Shown here in pieces: positions 47,090-59,135 of a stretch of 64,000 bases of DNA. A model generated the notes under the pieces. That model did not search any database. It had not been told where the DNA came from and worked only from the letters and a program-made list of their open reading frames with translations. The translations under genes and the position numbers were made by a program. The DNA comes from Rugalucina vietnamica (Eukaryota; Mollusca; Bivalvia; Lucinida; Lucinidae), in contig OZ024869.1 in the NCBI GenBank assembly GCA_964017185.1, positions 56,012,761-56,076,760 on the forward strand, given 5' to 3'. Positions within the stretch are counted from its first letter, which is position 1. Every line of letters begins with the position of its first letter.

Positions 47090-48200
47090 TGATAAAACTT
47101 CGCCGTGGCACCAACCCCTGGGCGAGAGGCCCTGGATTCGATACCTACCTCCACCACGTTATATCCTTGAGCAAAACACATTTAGCTCCTCATAGTACTA
47201 GTAAATACCCATGAAGTTATGGCTTATTCCCGACATGAGTAAGATTGTTGACAGGGACGTTTGTTATCAAAACTACTTCACCATATTTATGAATTTGTGA
47301 ACGTACGTGTACATGTAACAGTGGCGGTCAAATGATGAGAACAATTTTCTTCTAATCAGCGAGGATCAACTGAATTCCTATTTCCATAAAAGCGTCTCTA
47401 TTGTGTCTTTTATTCCATCAAAGCCATTATTGAAGTTATTAACGTATGTAAGCCTGGTGTCTCTTTTATGGGACATAGGTAAACAGAATAGCCACAGATG
47501 GGACGCCGCAGAACGCGGCGAAATTCTGTTTGCTAAGAGAATTTTCATCGAAAAATTGAATAAAATTTGAAAATCACTCCTGACGCACCTAAAAATGAAA
47601 GTGGACTCATCCTAATGATAATAAGGGGCAGATCCATTCGTCAAATATGGGTTAAAATGGGGTTTATAGACATTATAGAACTTTCATCTCTCTTAAGTAT
47701 TCATCAAATAAAAAGCTACAACGAAAGCTGCTTCTTAATTATCATAATCGAAATGTGGATGTCAACCTGCACTGATGGCCGTAGTATGGTTAAAACAAAC
47801 AATGAGGCGGCCCCCGTGGCCGAGTGGGCCGAGTGGTTAAGGTCGCTGACTTCAGTGCTCTTAATCATTCGATCATCACACCGCTGTGGGTTCGCGCCTC
47901 GCTCGGGGCGCGAGTCACATGTGGGACAAGCCAAGTTCTGCTTGCGGGTGTGTCAGGTGGTTTTTCCACGGGTACTCCGGTTTTCGCCCCACCTACCGAT
48001 TGGTTCGTCTCGATATGAGTGAAAAAGCTTGAAAGGGACGTAAAACTGAATCAAAAAAAAAAAAAAAAAAAAAAGAAAAAAAAATATCGATCTGCCAGCG
48101 GGTGACCTGTGTGAACTATTTCTTTTATGCAATACAATCTAAAGAACCACTTTTAGACTTTTCTTTTCGTCAGAGACATTAGTAGATATACACGTAGTTG
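47090..48200 (-). repeat. Long modular repeat, copy G (inverted)
   Basis: 47100-47440 is the inverse of 17370-17700 (GATACCTACCTCCACC, CTTCTAATCAGCGAGGATCAA). 47660-47800 and 48075-48190 match copies D and E (TATTCATCAAATA, GATCTGCCAGC). A SINE separates the two parts, and the LINE-2 copy is inserted after about 48200. Confidence 0.65.
47806..48084 (+). mobile_element. tRNA-headed SINE, copy b (A box duplicated)
   Basis: Same family as 15157, plus strand, complete to an A-rich tail. The head reads GTGGCCGAGTGGGCCGAGTG then GTTAAGG: a 10-base direct duplication puts two A-box-like motifs in tandem. The B box GGGTTCGCGCC and the conserved GCTTGCGGGTGTGTCAGG block are intact. Confidence 0.88.
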
Positions 48201-48567
48201 AGTAAAAAATGGACCAAGGGAACCAGCTATTGTAAACAAATGTTAAAATCGTTGGTCTTAAAATCTTAATTTAATAGTGGAAATAACTATCTTTAAACAC
48301 TGAAACTTTGTAAATGATAGGATTATCACGTACATTTGCCAAAATAGTGAGTTGATGAGAAATATTATCATACTTTTGAAGACAATTTTTCGATAGTTTA
48401 ACAATAGAAACTTATATTCAAGACCACACTAACACGCCCAGAGGCCATATTATCGATATATGAACTGACTATTCTTTGTGAATACGGGTCACGCTGGATA
48501 ATAGTCGAGACAAGGGAGACTACTCTGCTACGACTAACGTATCTGTTGTGATTCATACTCTTTGAAA

Positions 48568-50521
48568 ATGGCTACAGATCCTGAACTGTTAAAAGCAGAA
48601 GATTCTGTTAAACAAAAATATCTTGACATTGTGGCGGACTTGTCAGTCAAAGAATTGAAAAAGTTAAAAAAGAATGAGTACCAACAGCTGGTCCTGATTG
48701 ATCTAATGGAACTCCTGCCTGACTTTGAAAAATCTCAGTTAAACGAAACCGCACATTACGTGTCAAATGCCCTCAACAATTCAGTACAAAGACTGTTACC
48801 CAAAAAGCAGCGTGACCCCTCAATAAACAGAAAGAGGAGCACCGTGTTGCTTTCTGATACAGTCTTAGAAGACTTAGATACAACTATGCAGCCTGCGAAT
48901 AGCCAAATAGCAGTTGAATCTGAACTTCAACCCGGGTTACAGCATGAGTCGGAGGGCGATCAAAGTGAGATGAATGATAGTATTACTATATTAAAACAGA
49001 CAATATCATCCGGAACAGATACAACAGACAAGGGTAACAAGGACAATACGAGTACAAAATGCTGTGATGGATTCATCTGTGAAACACAAACCTAGGAAAT
49101 CATACTCCATGACAAGATGTTCACTTTGTGTCACATGGTATCACGACCAATGTGTCGGCTTGAGCAAAGATGAACCTGTTGGTGTATGGTTGTGCGTTTC
49201 CTGTCGCCAAGTTCCACAAGGTCTCCAAGACAGCCTGGTAGATATCAAAACAGATGTAGAACTGCTAAAAGAAACTTCGGAATCAGTAATTACTATATTA
49301 AAGTCATTGTCGGCGGAAGTTACGACAAGCATCCAAAGTATAAATGACAAGTTGTCAGCTTTAAGTAAACAAATAAACTGTAATGATAAGAAGGTAGCTG
49401 AATCTCTTGAAACCTTGAATGTTGCATCTGACAATATAAAAACAGGGTTTGAACAGAAAACATGCCAAATTTTGAACAAAACAACGTCAATAATGGACAA
49501 AATTAAACATTACAATGAAACACCAAAGCTAACGCCTACCAATCTAGTTGCTGGAGTTACACCGACGAACAATTCAAATGAGAAACAAAATAAATCAACT
49601 GATGTTACCAACGTCGACAGAAATGCCCAAAAACAATTAACGACACAAAAAGGCGCATCTCAAAACAAACAGCAGCCCAAAAAAACTAACCATAAGAAAA
49701 CTACGAATATCACTGATCAACATAACATAAATGAAGATGAAACAATCGATCTGACAAAAACTGCCACACCAAAAAAGCAAATAAATCAATCTACCCTCCT
49801 TGTGGGCAGTTCGATCCTGAAAGGAGTGAAAACTAATGACTTGAACAAAAATACTGCCGTCAGGACCTTTCCCGGAGCAACAATAGAAAAATTACAAAAT
49901 AAACTGAATCAGTATGATATAAGCAAGTGTGAAACCATAATCGTACACGTGGGTGGCAATGACGCAGATGAAGGTACCGAGTTAGACAGTTTTCGGTTGA
50001 AATATTCATCACTTCTTGACGAGTTGACATCCGAAAACCGGCGTGTTGTAGTATCGGGATTGCTCCCAAGGGCCAGTGTAGACCTCGACCCATATAATCT
50101 ATGCCTTAAGGATCTGTGTAATGGCCAAAGTGTAGAGTTTGTCGACCATTATAATGGCTTCCTGCTTGCTTCTGGTGACATTGCGGACTCGTATTACCAT
50201 AAGGATAAGCTACACCTAAACAGTTTTGGTACGCAAAAATTACTCAGAAACCTTGATGCAGTACACCGTGTAACAAGGCCGAATACTTCGTTTCAGTCTG
50301 CCGGTCAGACGAGGCGAAACGGTTCGTCAGCTGGGGTTGCAGGGTTTCAACACAAACAGAGAGGCTACCGAAATGGACGATATCTTAATGGGCCACGTGT
50401 GAACACCCAACATCATAATGGACGAAAATATTGCCACATTTGTATGATAAGTGGACATCTAACAAATGACTGCTGGTACAATGGCAGAAACACTAGTATG
50501 AGTGGATATTTTGCTCATTAG
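48568..50521 (+). pseudogene. LINE-2 ORF1: PHD-like finger, coiled coil, SGNH esterase, CCHC
   Basis: RNA-binding/accessory protein of a CR1-type LINE. The start is ATG at 48568 (MATDPELLKAED). Frame 1 is open to 49095, then the reading continues in frame 2 from about 49064-49090 to the TAG at 50519, so one frameshift splits the PHD-like finger (CSLCVTWYHDQC ... WLCVSC). Then come a coiled coil of about 90 residues and a basic/Asn-Thr linker. An SGNH hydrolase follows: VGSSIL with the nucleophile Ser near 49808-49813, GGND at 49952-49963, and DKLHLN with catalytic Asp and His codons at 50204 and 50213. Last is a CX2CX4HX4C knuckle (50432-50473). The esterase domain is known in CR1-like ORF1 proteins. 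The domain order is complete. Confidence 0.88.
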
Positions 50522-53500
50522 GAATCTGATGGGTGCATTGAACAATTTGATAATTTATTCTCAAATGTAAATTTTAAACTTAAAACGTACAATCGTTTTT
50601 CCTGTCTAAGTAAAGGCGAAAACATTGAATTTTCTTACACTGAAACCAGTCATGACAGTGTTTCTGACACATACAGTAGTCTGAATCAAAGTTTTTCGTG
50701 TGAAAATGACACGTCTACGTTACATGATCAAAGCATATCTTCTGACTGTACGGGCGAACTTTCCGACTTTTCTAATGACTGTACTGAAAAATTATCCAAC
50801 ACATATTTGAGTCAGCCATCGGAAATGAAATTTTGTTCAAAGGGACTACACCTTTGCAATTTAAATATCAGGCACATAGTTCGCAAAGTAGACGATTTAC
50901 GTATTTCAATGGCACAAGATAACTGTCCAGATGTACTTGGTTTATGTGAGACATTTCTCAGTAGTTCCGTTTCTGATAATCAGATTGCGTTAGACGGTTT
51001 TGATCTTATTCGAAAAGATAGGTCGGACACACAGACAAAGAGTGGAGGGGGTATAGTATTGTATTATCGACAGTCGATAAACTGCAGGCGAATGTCTGAC
51101 ATTGAAATCTCCAATATTAAAACTCTTTGGACAGAAATATCACTACCTAATTCTAAACCATTCCTTGTATGTACTGTCTACCGCCCTCCACACTCGAAAT
51201 CTGAGTGGATAGATCTTTTTGAAAAGGAGCTATCAATAGCCCAGACAACTGGCCTGGAGTTTATTATTATGGGCGACTTAAACATCGACTTGAGCTTAAA
51301 CACAAACAGAAAATGGCAACACTTGATAGAATTATTCGATTTAACTCAATTAATTAAAGATCCTACTCGAGTCACCGAGACCAGTTCTACCATAATTGAT
51401 CATATTTATACCTCAAACCCGGAAAACATTGTAGAGAGTTTCGTTTCTAATTATTCATTGAGTGACCATTTTCCGGTCTGTACAACACGAAAGATAAATA
51501 ACAAAATATCTAAACTCGATCATATAACGACTTCGTATCGATGTTTTAAAAATTTTAACGAAGAGGCATTTATTTCAGGTCTCGCGAATGACCTAGATAA
51601 TTTCTCAGCTAATAAAATGGACATAAATGAAGACATTTCCATTTGGTATAGTATTATTTTAAAGCATTTAGATTATCATGCTCCCTACAAAATTAAACGT
51701 GTAAGAACAAAACATTTACCAGAGTGGTATAATGATGAAATTGCTAGTGCTAGAAAAATGAGAGATAATTGTAAGCGTAGACAATTATGGCCAGAATACA
51801 GAAAATATCGTAACAAAGCAAAGCAACTAATAAGGGTGGCGAAACGAAAACTATTTACTGATTCGGTTATGAATTCAAAAGATACTAAAACCATATGGCA
51901 GCACTTTAAGAAAGTTAACAATAAACATAACTGTTCTAGCAAAAAATTACCCGATGAAATTATAATTGATAACAACCGGTTTACGTCTTCGGAAGACATT
52001 GCATCTGAATTAAACAAGTATTTTGCAACTATTTCTAAAATATTTGGCAGCAATGATAAAGACGAATTAGAAACTGATTTTAATCATTTAGAAAACTTTA
52101 TAAACGATAAGGTGCCGATTGATGTGCAGTTTAGAATTCCGTTTATTACACCTGATCAGGTAACGGAGATAATAAATGCTCTAGACTCATCCAAAGCAAT
52201 GGGACTAGATGGTCTTGGGCCGCGGATCCTTAAGTCGGTAGGATGTACAATATCTCACAGTCTTGCTGAACTTATCAATAAAAGCATAGAAACAGGTTGC
52301 TTTCCTGACCGGCTCAAACTTGCAAAAGTCTTCCCCGTGTATAAGAGCGGTAGCAAATCCGATCCGAACAATTATCGGCCAATTTCTATATTGCCGACTA
52401 TCTCCAAAATATTTGAAAGACACATCAACAAACATTTAATGTCTTACTTGAATAAGTATTCTTTAATTCACGAAACCCAGTCGGGGTTTCGTCCAAAACA
52501 CAGCTGCCAAACTGCACTGGTAAAGTTAATAGATAAATGGATGTCCTGTATCGACCAGGGAGATGTCATTGGCTCTCTGTTTATAGATTTTAGAAAAGCT
52601 TTCGACCTGGTCAATCATGAAATTCTTTTACAAAAACTATCAAAATATAAGATATGTAACACATCACTGAGCTGGTTTAAGTCTTATCTTGAGTCACGTC
52701 AGCAAACTATACAAAACGATCAAGGGATGTCTTCCTATGCAAATATCATGTCTGGCGGCTACAGGGGTCCATTTTGGGACCAACACTATTTCTGCTTTTT
52801 ATTAATGATATGCCTCTTCTGTTAAAATATTGTTACGCTGACCTCTTTGCTGATGATGCAACATTTCACAAAAATAGCCCAGACGTAGACGTAATAGAAG
52901 ATGAAATACTCACTGACTTCTTAACAATAGTGCATTGGAGTAAACAAAATAAACTTCCTATCAATTTTAATAAAAGTACATACATGCTTCTTGGAGCCAA
53001 AAAACGTACTCCAGACGATTTTGAACTACATTTGATTATAGATAATAATAAAATCGAAAAAGTATCGAAACAAAAACTTCTCGGAATTTTCATTGATGAT
53101 AATCTTACATGGACGCCGCATATTGATTACCTATGTTCTTTACTATCATCTAAAATTTCGCTTCTTAAACAATTATCGGCATATGTGCCACAAAAAGTAC
53201 AAAAACTATTTTATCAAACTTATATCTTACCATTAATCGACTACGGATGTAATACATGGGGAGCTACAACGACTGCAAATATTGAACGCATTTCCAAGCT
53301 ACAAAAAAGAGCTGCTCGCATCATTCTGCAAGCAGATTACATGACCTCATCTACATATATGTTTGAAGAATTAGGATGGCAAACCATTCCCAAGCGATTG
53401 ATGTATAATAAAGCGGTACTAACTTTTAAAGCCTTAAATAATTTGACTCCTTCGTATATTTCAAATTTACTAAAGCCAATGTCAGAATCACATCAACTGT

Positions 53501-53670
53501 CACTGAGATCATCTAATAATGGCCTATTGTCTATACCCAGGTCCAGGTCTGCTCTATTTGATCGCTCGTTTTCATATTCCGCATCAAAATTATGGAATTC
53601 ATTTCCTCAGGCGTTAAGAACAACAAGCTCCCTACAAGCATTTAAGACAGGTCTTAAAAATCACTTATAA
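50522..53670 (+). pseudogene. LINE-2 ORF2: APE endonuclease and reverse transcriptase, one frameshift
   Basis: The frame opens right after the ORF1 stop, in the same frame; the first ATG is at 50825. The endonuclease motifs run from LNIRHI through CETFL, GGGIVLYYR and GDLNIDL to SDHFPV. They are followed by an RT with MGLDGLGPRILKS, NNYRPISILP, QSGFRPKHSCQTA and FIDFRKAFDLVNH. Frame 2 ends at 52825, but similarity passes to frame 1 near 52760-52775 and continues to 53670 with FADD at 52846-52857, the thumb and the C-terminal region. The damaged spot lies just before the conserved GPTLFLLFIND motif. The catalytic residues of both enzymes are present, yet this copy cannot make a complete protein. 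Confidence 0.9.
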
Positions 53671-54055
53671 ATGCTGCAAGATGCATACTTAACAGTTTCT
53701 TAAGTACCTCTCACGTAACAACATATTCCTGTACCAAGTATATTAATATTTTGAAAACAATTTTACACGTCTGTGCAAGCTAAATATTTTCAATTTGTGA
53801 GCTTTTAACATTTTTACCAAAAACAAAACTTAAAACTTCTCAGGGATTTTTAGCTCATTGCAGCAGTTACATGTTTTAATGCATCCCAACTTTTATCTGT
53901 GATTTTATAGTTTTATGTACAGTTTGTATATACGGGCCCGTAGTTGTATTGTGTTTTATTAGTTGTTTATAGAGGGCCACTTGGTAGACTGGCTTATAGC
54001 TAAAAGTGTAACCCTCTCAAAATATTGTATAAATAAAATAAAATAAATAAATAAT

Positions 54056-54840
54056 TCGATTGTCTTTTCTACCTTCTGATTGATTCTGGTTATGTCTGTT
54101 ATCAAATGAAGGTATTAGCGCAAGAACGTGTCTTAGTCCATTTTTGTAAGTTTTAAGAAAAAAACGCGAAAAATAGACAATTTTGACAAAGGTTTGGCAA
54201 ACATTTGAAAATAGTACCAAATTATTGGTCTTATCAAATAGAGTAAAAAGCTGATGTATCATGAAATTTCTATGAAAGATACGGGAGAAAATTAAGAAAT
54301 TCAAATATTTATGAAATGTGTTAATGCAAGAATGTGTCTAAGTCCAAACCCCATTTTTTTCTCATAGCAGTTTTGGCTGGAATATAATTAAGGTACATCG
54401 TTTTACAATGATGCAATTGCTAATTTGCCTAATGTGGATGTTTTGAGCTCCTAATACCATATTAAAACAAATTATTTTTACACCACCAGATAGTGGCATG
54501 TTCTTTGGACTTAGGTATGTTCTTGCATTAAACAATGTGCAATGTGTGGATTTAGGCATTTTCTTGGACTTAGCACCCTTTGTAAAAATTTTAAATACAC
54601 ACAAATTTCACACAAATAAAATGTAAAAGGTATCACAGACTGTACGAGTCGTACATCCAAATTCTGACAAATTTAAAATGAGGCGATTATAATTCATGCA
54701 CATTCCATGCGTATAGTATGTAGCATGCATCGCAATCTATAACTCATCAAAATAACTTGTGTTGTGCAAGAAGAGTTGCCAATTTATGTATGAATATTGC
54801 AGGGGTAGTTTAATAACTGAACGCAGCTGTACGTAAATGA
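54056..54840. repeat. Repeat with four copies of a GCAAGAA-CTAAGTCC box
   Basis: GCGCAAGAACGTGTCTTAGTCC (54117) and GCAAGAATGTGTCTAAGTCC (54325) are direct. GGACTTAGGTATGTTCTTGC (54509) is inverted, and a shorter inverted TTCTTGGACTTAGC lies at 54571. This could be a MITE with repeated subterminal sites. No gene is seen. Confidence 0.5.
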
Positions 54841-55100
54841 AATGTGTAGTTTATGATTGTTTTCGTAATGGCAATGCTATGAGACACACTGCTAGACTAA
54901 ATGAAGCCATGTGGCGTCCATTGTTCTAATACCAACCGTCATCTATTGTTACGCAGATATTTGATAATAGACATGAGCAGGATTTTAAGAGTCTGGAAGA
55001 GGCAATCGAATTACTGAACTAATGACGCTGTCGGAATGGAAATGCTAAAAGTGGTCCACTTTTATGGAAATTGCTAGTTATATGATTGTATTTGGTTTAG
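54841..55100 (+). repeat. Long modular repeat fragment
   Basis: GACTAAATGAAGCCATGTGGCGTC-type sequence, AGATATTTGATAATAGACAT and CTGGAAGAGGCAAT correspond to 10597-10720 in the same orientation. The copy at 54056-54110 is inverted, so the two face each other. Confidence 0.65.
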
Positions 55101-56040
55101 AGAAAATTGTCCTGTTAGGCGGATAGAGCTTATTTTCACGTTGGCATTTGATGTCAACTGAGTCTGACGGCGGGAAATTGAATAACTACCTAATATGTCA
55201 AAACAGCTGTATTTCATCTGCGTTTGAGGTTCTCAGTCGAGTCGGTTGTCTCTAGACACGAACATTTTGATATAGCCCTGGCAATAAGGTTTAATATATT
55301 ATCCATTTCCTGTCATTTGCAAGTATCGCATAAGCTATGGTGAAAGATGACGATAACGTGTTTCTAATTTTTTGTTGCTCTTGTTTTTGTTGCTTTTTTT
55401 AAATAAATGTAAGTGTTTTAATTTTGTATCATACAATGTAAGCTGGTGATACTGCTATGTGATAGGCACGTATTACATCGAAGATAATTCAGCATTACAT
55501 TGAAGGTAATGTGAATGTATGTGGTCAGTCCCGACAAAATCAACTGAAGCACCGTCACTAATTCTATGGCCCCTCAAATAATACCGAACCATGAGTATAA
55601 TAATAACACACGTCAAAAAGTATTCAAGAAATTTGCTCGGTCCCTCTGAATTGTAAGCAATCGTACGATTGTCTAATCATAAGTTTACTGATAAGACTGC
55701 GTATGAAAAATTTGTAAAATGTTTTCCAATGTGTTTCTGCTTTCTTACTTTGCAAATCGGGGTAAAAAATGACTCCCAAATTAATATTAAGATAATCGTA
55801 TGACGATTTTAAGCGATCTTAGGCGCAGGGGGACTGGGACTGAAGTAACCTAATTGTGACACGTTGACTTCTATTACATATTCAATATGAAAGATTTTAA
55901 GTCCTAGGTCACCGTGTCCATTCGAAACGCATGAAAAGAGGTCGTAACGCATGATCGGCGACACTTTCACGTATGATTGCGGTAGTTTCCTTCGGATTCG
56001 CCGCCATTTTTGGAGGAAACTTTAGCGGTAAGTTTTTACA
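55101..56040. other. Unassigned; possible non-coding exon edge near 55990
   Basis: No repeat partner was found in the window. 56000-56034 reads CGCCGCCATTTTTGGAGG and then TTTAGCGGTAAGTTT, which looks like a CpG-containing 5' UTR followed by a splice donor, but no TATA box or downstream exon can be defended. Confidence 0.25.
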
Positions 56041-56058
56041 AACTTTTATTTGAATTAT

Positions 56059-56508
56059 TTAAATAGACCTTTCTAACGAACGATCTAGCCTATCCGGATC
56101 TACATACATGCCTCTAATTGCCGAGTGTTCTACTGATGCATAGGCTTCGATAGGACTCGCAAACATTCGAGGATTCGAGGAGATTATTGTTTTGCTAGTT
56201 CGGCCATACACGAAAATAACATTCGCCCAAAAACGTTTCGTACTTTTCTCATTTTCTTCAAAGTTTTGACTAACTGTTGGATGATTTTGCTTTTTGACAT
56301 CACACTTTAACTTAAGAAGCCAATTTCTCATGAATTTTTTTCCCGAACAACCACGGGTTAAAACAAAATACGTCAAAATTAAAGTAACGCACGATAATAC
56401 GGCAACCTGGTCTTTCGAACTTTGCAAGTATTTACAATGAATAACATATTTTAAGGGGTAAAAGAAAAGAGAAAAAAGACGATTTTCATGAAAACGAAAG
56501 TAGCACAC
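56059..56508 (-). CDS. Uncharacterised 149-codon frame with one hydrophobic segment
   Basis: Not recognised. The minus-strand frame encodes a hydrophobic, membrane-span-like stretch (VAVLSCVTLILTYFVL) followed by a Lys/Asn-rich soluble part and a charged end (DPDRLDRSLERSI). It is the only longish frame in the window that neither overlaps a recognised transposable element nor is low-complexity. It could be a terminal exon, an unrecognised element fragment or chance. The ATG is only the first in frame; no upstream exon or promoter is identified. Confidence 0.18.
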   Translation of the reverse strand: MCYFRFHENRLFSLFFYPLKYVIHCKYLQSSKDQVAVLSCVTLILTYFVLTRGCSGKKFMRNWLLKLKCDVKKQNHPTVSQNFEENEKSTKRFWANVIFVYGRTSKTIISSNPRMFASPIEAYASVEHSAIRGMYVDPDRLDRSLERSI

Positions 56509-58120
56509 TTCTGTGTAAATACTGATATATTGAGCAATGATTAAATCCCTCCCAAGTACAATTGATTGACTGATGGTTTAATTTGAGTTGAGTTTTTACA
56601 GGTTTTACTATTCGGATACCATTTGATTTATATCAGTCTTTTGATTGACTGCATTGCTGAAGCTTGAAACTGTACATATTATATCTGTTCATTGCCAGTT
56701 TATTCAGGGTCACTGAGGAGAATTTATTACTCGAAACAGATCTGTCTGGCCCAACCTCTTCTTTTGAATTTTTGCATAGCTCAAGGGAACTCAATTTTAG
56801 ATCATTATTGGTATTCATCATGGTATTTCCGTATCTACGGCACCGTAGAACATAACTATTTTTAGAGCTATTTATAGCAGTGCCGAGCCGAGCTGCAAGA
56901 GTCATTTTGGTCACGGTATACGTGGTCATACACTGAAAAAAGTGCTGAGAGATCGCAAGCGTTTTTGAAAAGCTTATGCTTGGTATATATTAGAGTCATG
57001 CTGTTTAGGTAGCAGGGGATAGTTTCGTACTTTGACCCCCTTCGATTTTTTTAACTATTTCACTACCTACTATTTTACTACTTGGCTTGGAAATGGCATT
57101 GCTGACTCTAGAAAAAGAAGTCTTATAATTGTTTATTGTCTTTTCCTGTTTGTAGAGTGTTACAATATAGTACCTCAACACGCGGATTTGTGCTCAAGAG
57201 CAGGTCCACAGATTGTTGGACGGTTCAAGGTCATGTCGGCACCTCTAAATTTCTCTGCTACCGCCGTGCTTGAAACGGTGGTATAATTTCAAGACTGAAT
57301 GCTGGAAAAGTATACTAGTCGTGACACCATTTACTTTCTACTTTTGAAATTGCCTTCTGTTGCTGTATCAATGTAAGGCGGTGTGAATGTCCAGGTGTTT
57401 GCAAGTAACTCTCCACATTAGGGGCAACCTGTGTAGGATCGGTCTGATTTTCGTACGGAAAATTGGAGGTCTGGTGTACTAATAGACATTTTTCACTTTT
57501 GAACGTAAAGTTTGCTGGCGCTTGCGGTTACGACTTTGTGTGTGATGGGCGACGACTCGTGAGGGCATATTTGAGACGAAGGCGAGGGGCGATATGAAGA
57601 ATTACTTAGTCAAAACTACCAACAGCCCCGGAGGTGTATTAAATGAGACACGCAAAAAACGAATTGTCCAGGACGCCTAGCTGAATAGTTCAGTAGGTAG
57701 AGTGTAAGACATTGAATCGAAAGGTCCTGGGTTCGAGTCCGGGTAGGACAAAAATTATTTTTCCTTTTCTTTGTTTCTTCCTTTTTTCGCACCTGTGACA
57801 ATAAAGCTTAGAAAATTAAAAAGAAATGGAAAAAAAGGAAAAAAGCAAATAATATTTTATCCATTGGCAAATGCAAGAATCACAAAATTCACTGCTGCAT
57901 TTAATACTAAATCGTAAGTTTCTGGATTAAACTGTCTAGTGAGAAGGCAGACCGCATGTATAGTTTTTTCAACCATTGAAGCCGAGAACTCGATCGTCAT
58001 TTTCGGCAGAAGAACGGATCAGCGACCGATCCTAACGTCAACATTTATTTCCTGACTGGCTGGTACAGATAATGTGGATAGGATAAGCTGATCGCCTCTA
58101 ATGACTAAAAAAAAATACGC
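56509..58120. other. Unassigned stretch
   Basis: No protein domain is recognised; the short frames at 56633-56929 and 57032-57286 show no motifs. One tRNA-like sequence lies at 57675-57752. Confidence 0.4.
57675..57752 (+). other. tRNA-like sequence (pseudo-tRNA or SINE head)
   Basis: A-box-like TAGTTCAGTAGGTAGAG and B box GGTTCGAGTCC sit at tRNA-like spacing, but the acceptor and anticodon stems do not pair. No conserved SINE body follows. It is not called as a functional tRNA. Confidence 0.5.
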
Positions 58121-58318
58121 AAGCGTCCCCCGTGGCCGAGCAGTTAAGAGCGCTGTTTCATAATCACTTAATCATCTCACCGTTGTGTCTGGTGTAAGTT
58201 CGAGACCCACAATGGCCACATGTGAGACAGGCCAAGTTCTGCTTGCGGGTGTGCCAGGCGGTTTTTCTCGGGGTTCTCCCGTTTTCGCCCCACCTACTGT
58301 TTGGTGCTTTTCATATGA
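58121..58318 (+). mobile_element. tRNA-headed SINE, copy c (cut by gypsy-2)
   Basis: Head GTCCCCCGTGGCCGAGCAG, degenerate B box (AAGTTCGAGACCC), and the conserved AAGTTCTGCTTGCGGGTGTG and TTTTCGCCCCACC blocks. It stops abruptly at the first base of the gypsy-2 LTR, so the LTR element landed in it. Confidence 0.85.
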
Positions 58319-59135
58319 TGTTATGTATGACAGTTACTTGTTGAAAGATGTGCATTCAGTACTGGTAAACTTCCCAAGGGAGTATGCCCAGGAAAGTATG
58401 ATGTTATACATATGATGTGTACTTGTTGTCCTTAGCAATTATTTACTTTTAGTGTCCCAGATATTGGACATAAACAGGTTGTTTACTTCAGAATTTTCTA
58501 GAAATTTCAAATTGTTCTTTGACGGAAAAATCTGGAAGAACCAAAGATGTAGAATCTTCTAGAAAAATCTTTTTAATGTCAAAAGAATATTGTGGAATTT
58601 TCTGAAAGGATAATGGCCTCTCTACAATATTCCAGAACATTAAATTTTGGTAAACAACTTGTTATTTTTAGTATATGATATCATAGAATTTGCTGGAAGA
58701 ATCCTGAATGTTCCTCAGTGCTATATAAGGGCTACAAATTTTCATAAGGAGAATCTTTGGGTACTGTTACTATTAAGAAGTCAAAATCTATCTTACTGGA
58801 ATTTAAACTTATTCTTGGATTACTTTGTGATATTCGATTCTGGATTGGGACATAGTGCTATTTTGAAACAAACTTTAATTCTTGGGATCAGAAACTGATA
58901 CAGACTTGTGTTAAAAAATTCTGAGGGACACTCAGACATTCTTTAAGGGAATTAACATCTTGAAAGGTATTGTACTTTCATTTTTGTTTGATTGTATATA
59001 TGCTTTTGATTGTTTCACATGTAATTACTGGTTAAATCACTTCTAAATAGATTTGTTAAATTTTAAACAAAGCTTGTTGCTGGCTAACCAACTTGTTGGT
59101 TTCCTTAATCTTCTAGTTACGCCTGGCACGTAACA
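58319..59135 (+). repeat. Gypsy-2 5' LTR
   Basis: 817 bp, TGTTATG...CGTAACA, with TATATAAG at 58722-58729. It is closely similar to both gypsy-1 LTRs with small indels and substitutions, and has the same 83-codon open frame at 58647-58898. Confidence 0.95.

Larger units (their letters stand above)
48205..54055 (+). mobile_element. LINE-2 copy: near full-length CR1/L2-group non-LTR retrotransposon
   Basis: A 5' leader of about 360 bp, ORF1, ORF2 and a 3' UTR ending in an AAATAAAATAAATAA-type tail. The esterase-type ORF1 places it in the CR1/L2 group. It interrupts the modular repeat: sequence before 48200 and after 54056 joins up with copy E (30760-30800). Only one apparent frameshift per ORF is seen, so it is fairly young. 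Target-site duplications are not clear to me. Confidence 0.88.

Noticed and set aside
57675..57752. A functional tRNA gene
   Set aside because: Only box-like sequences; stem pairing is missing.
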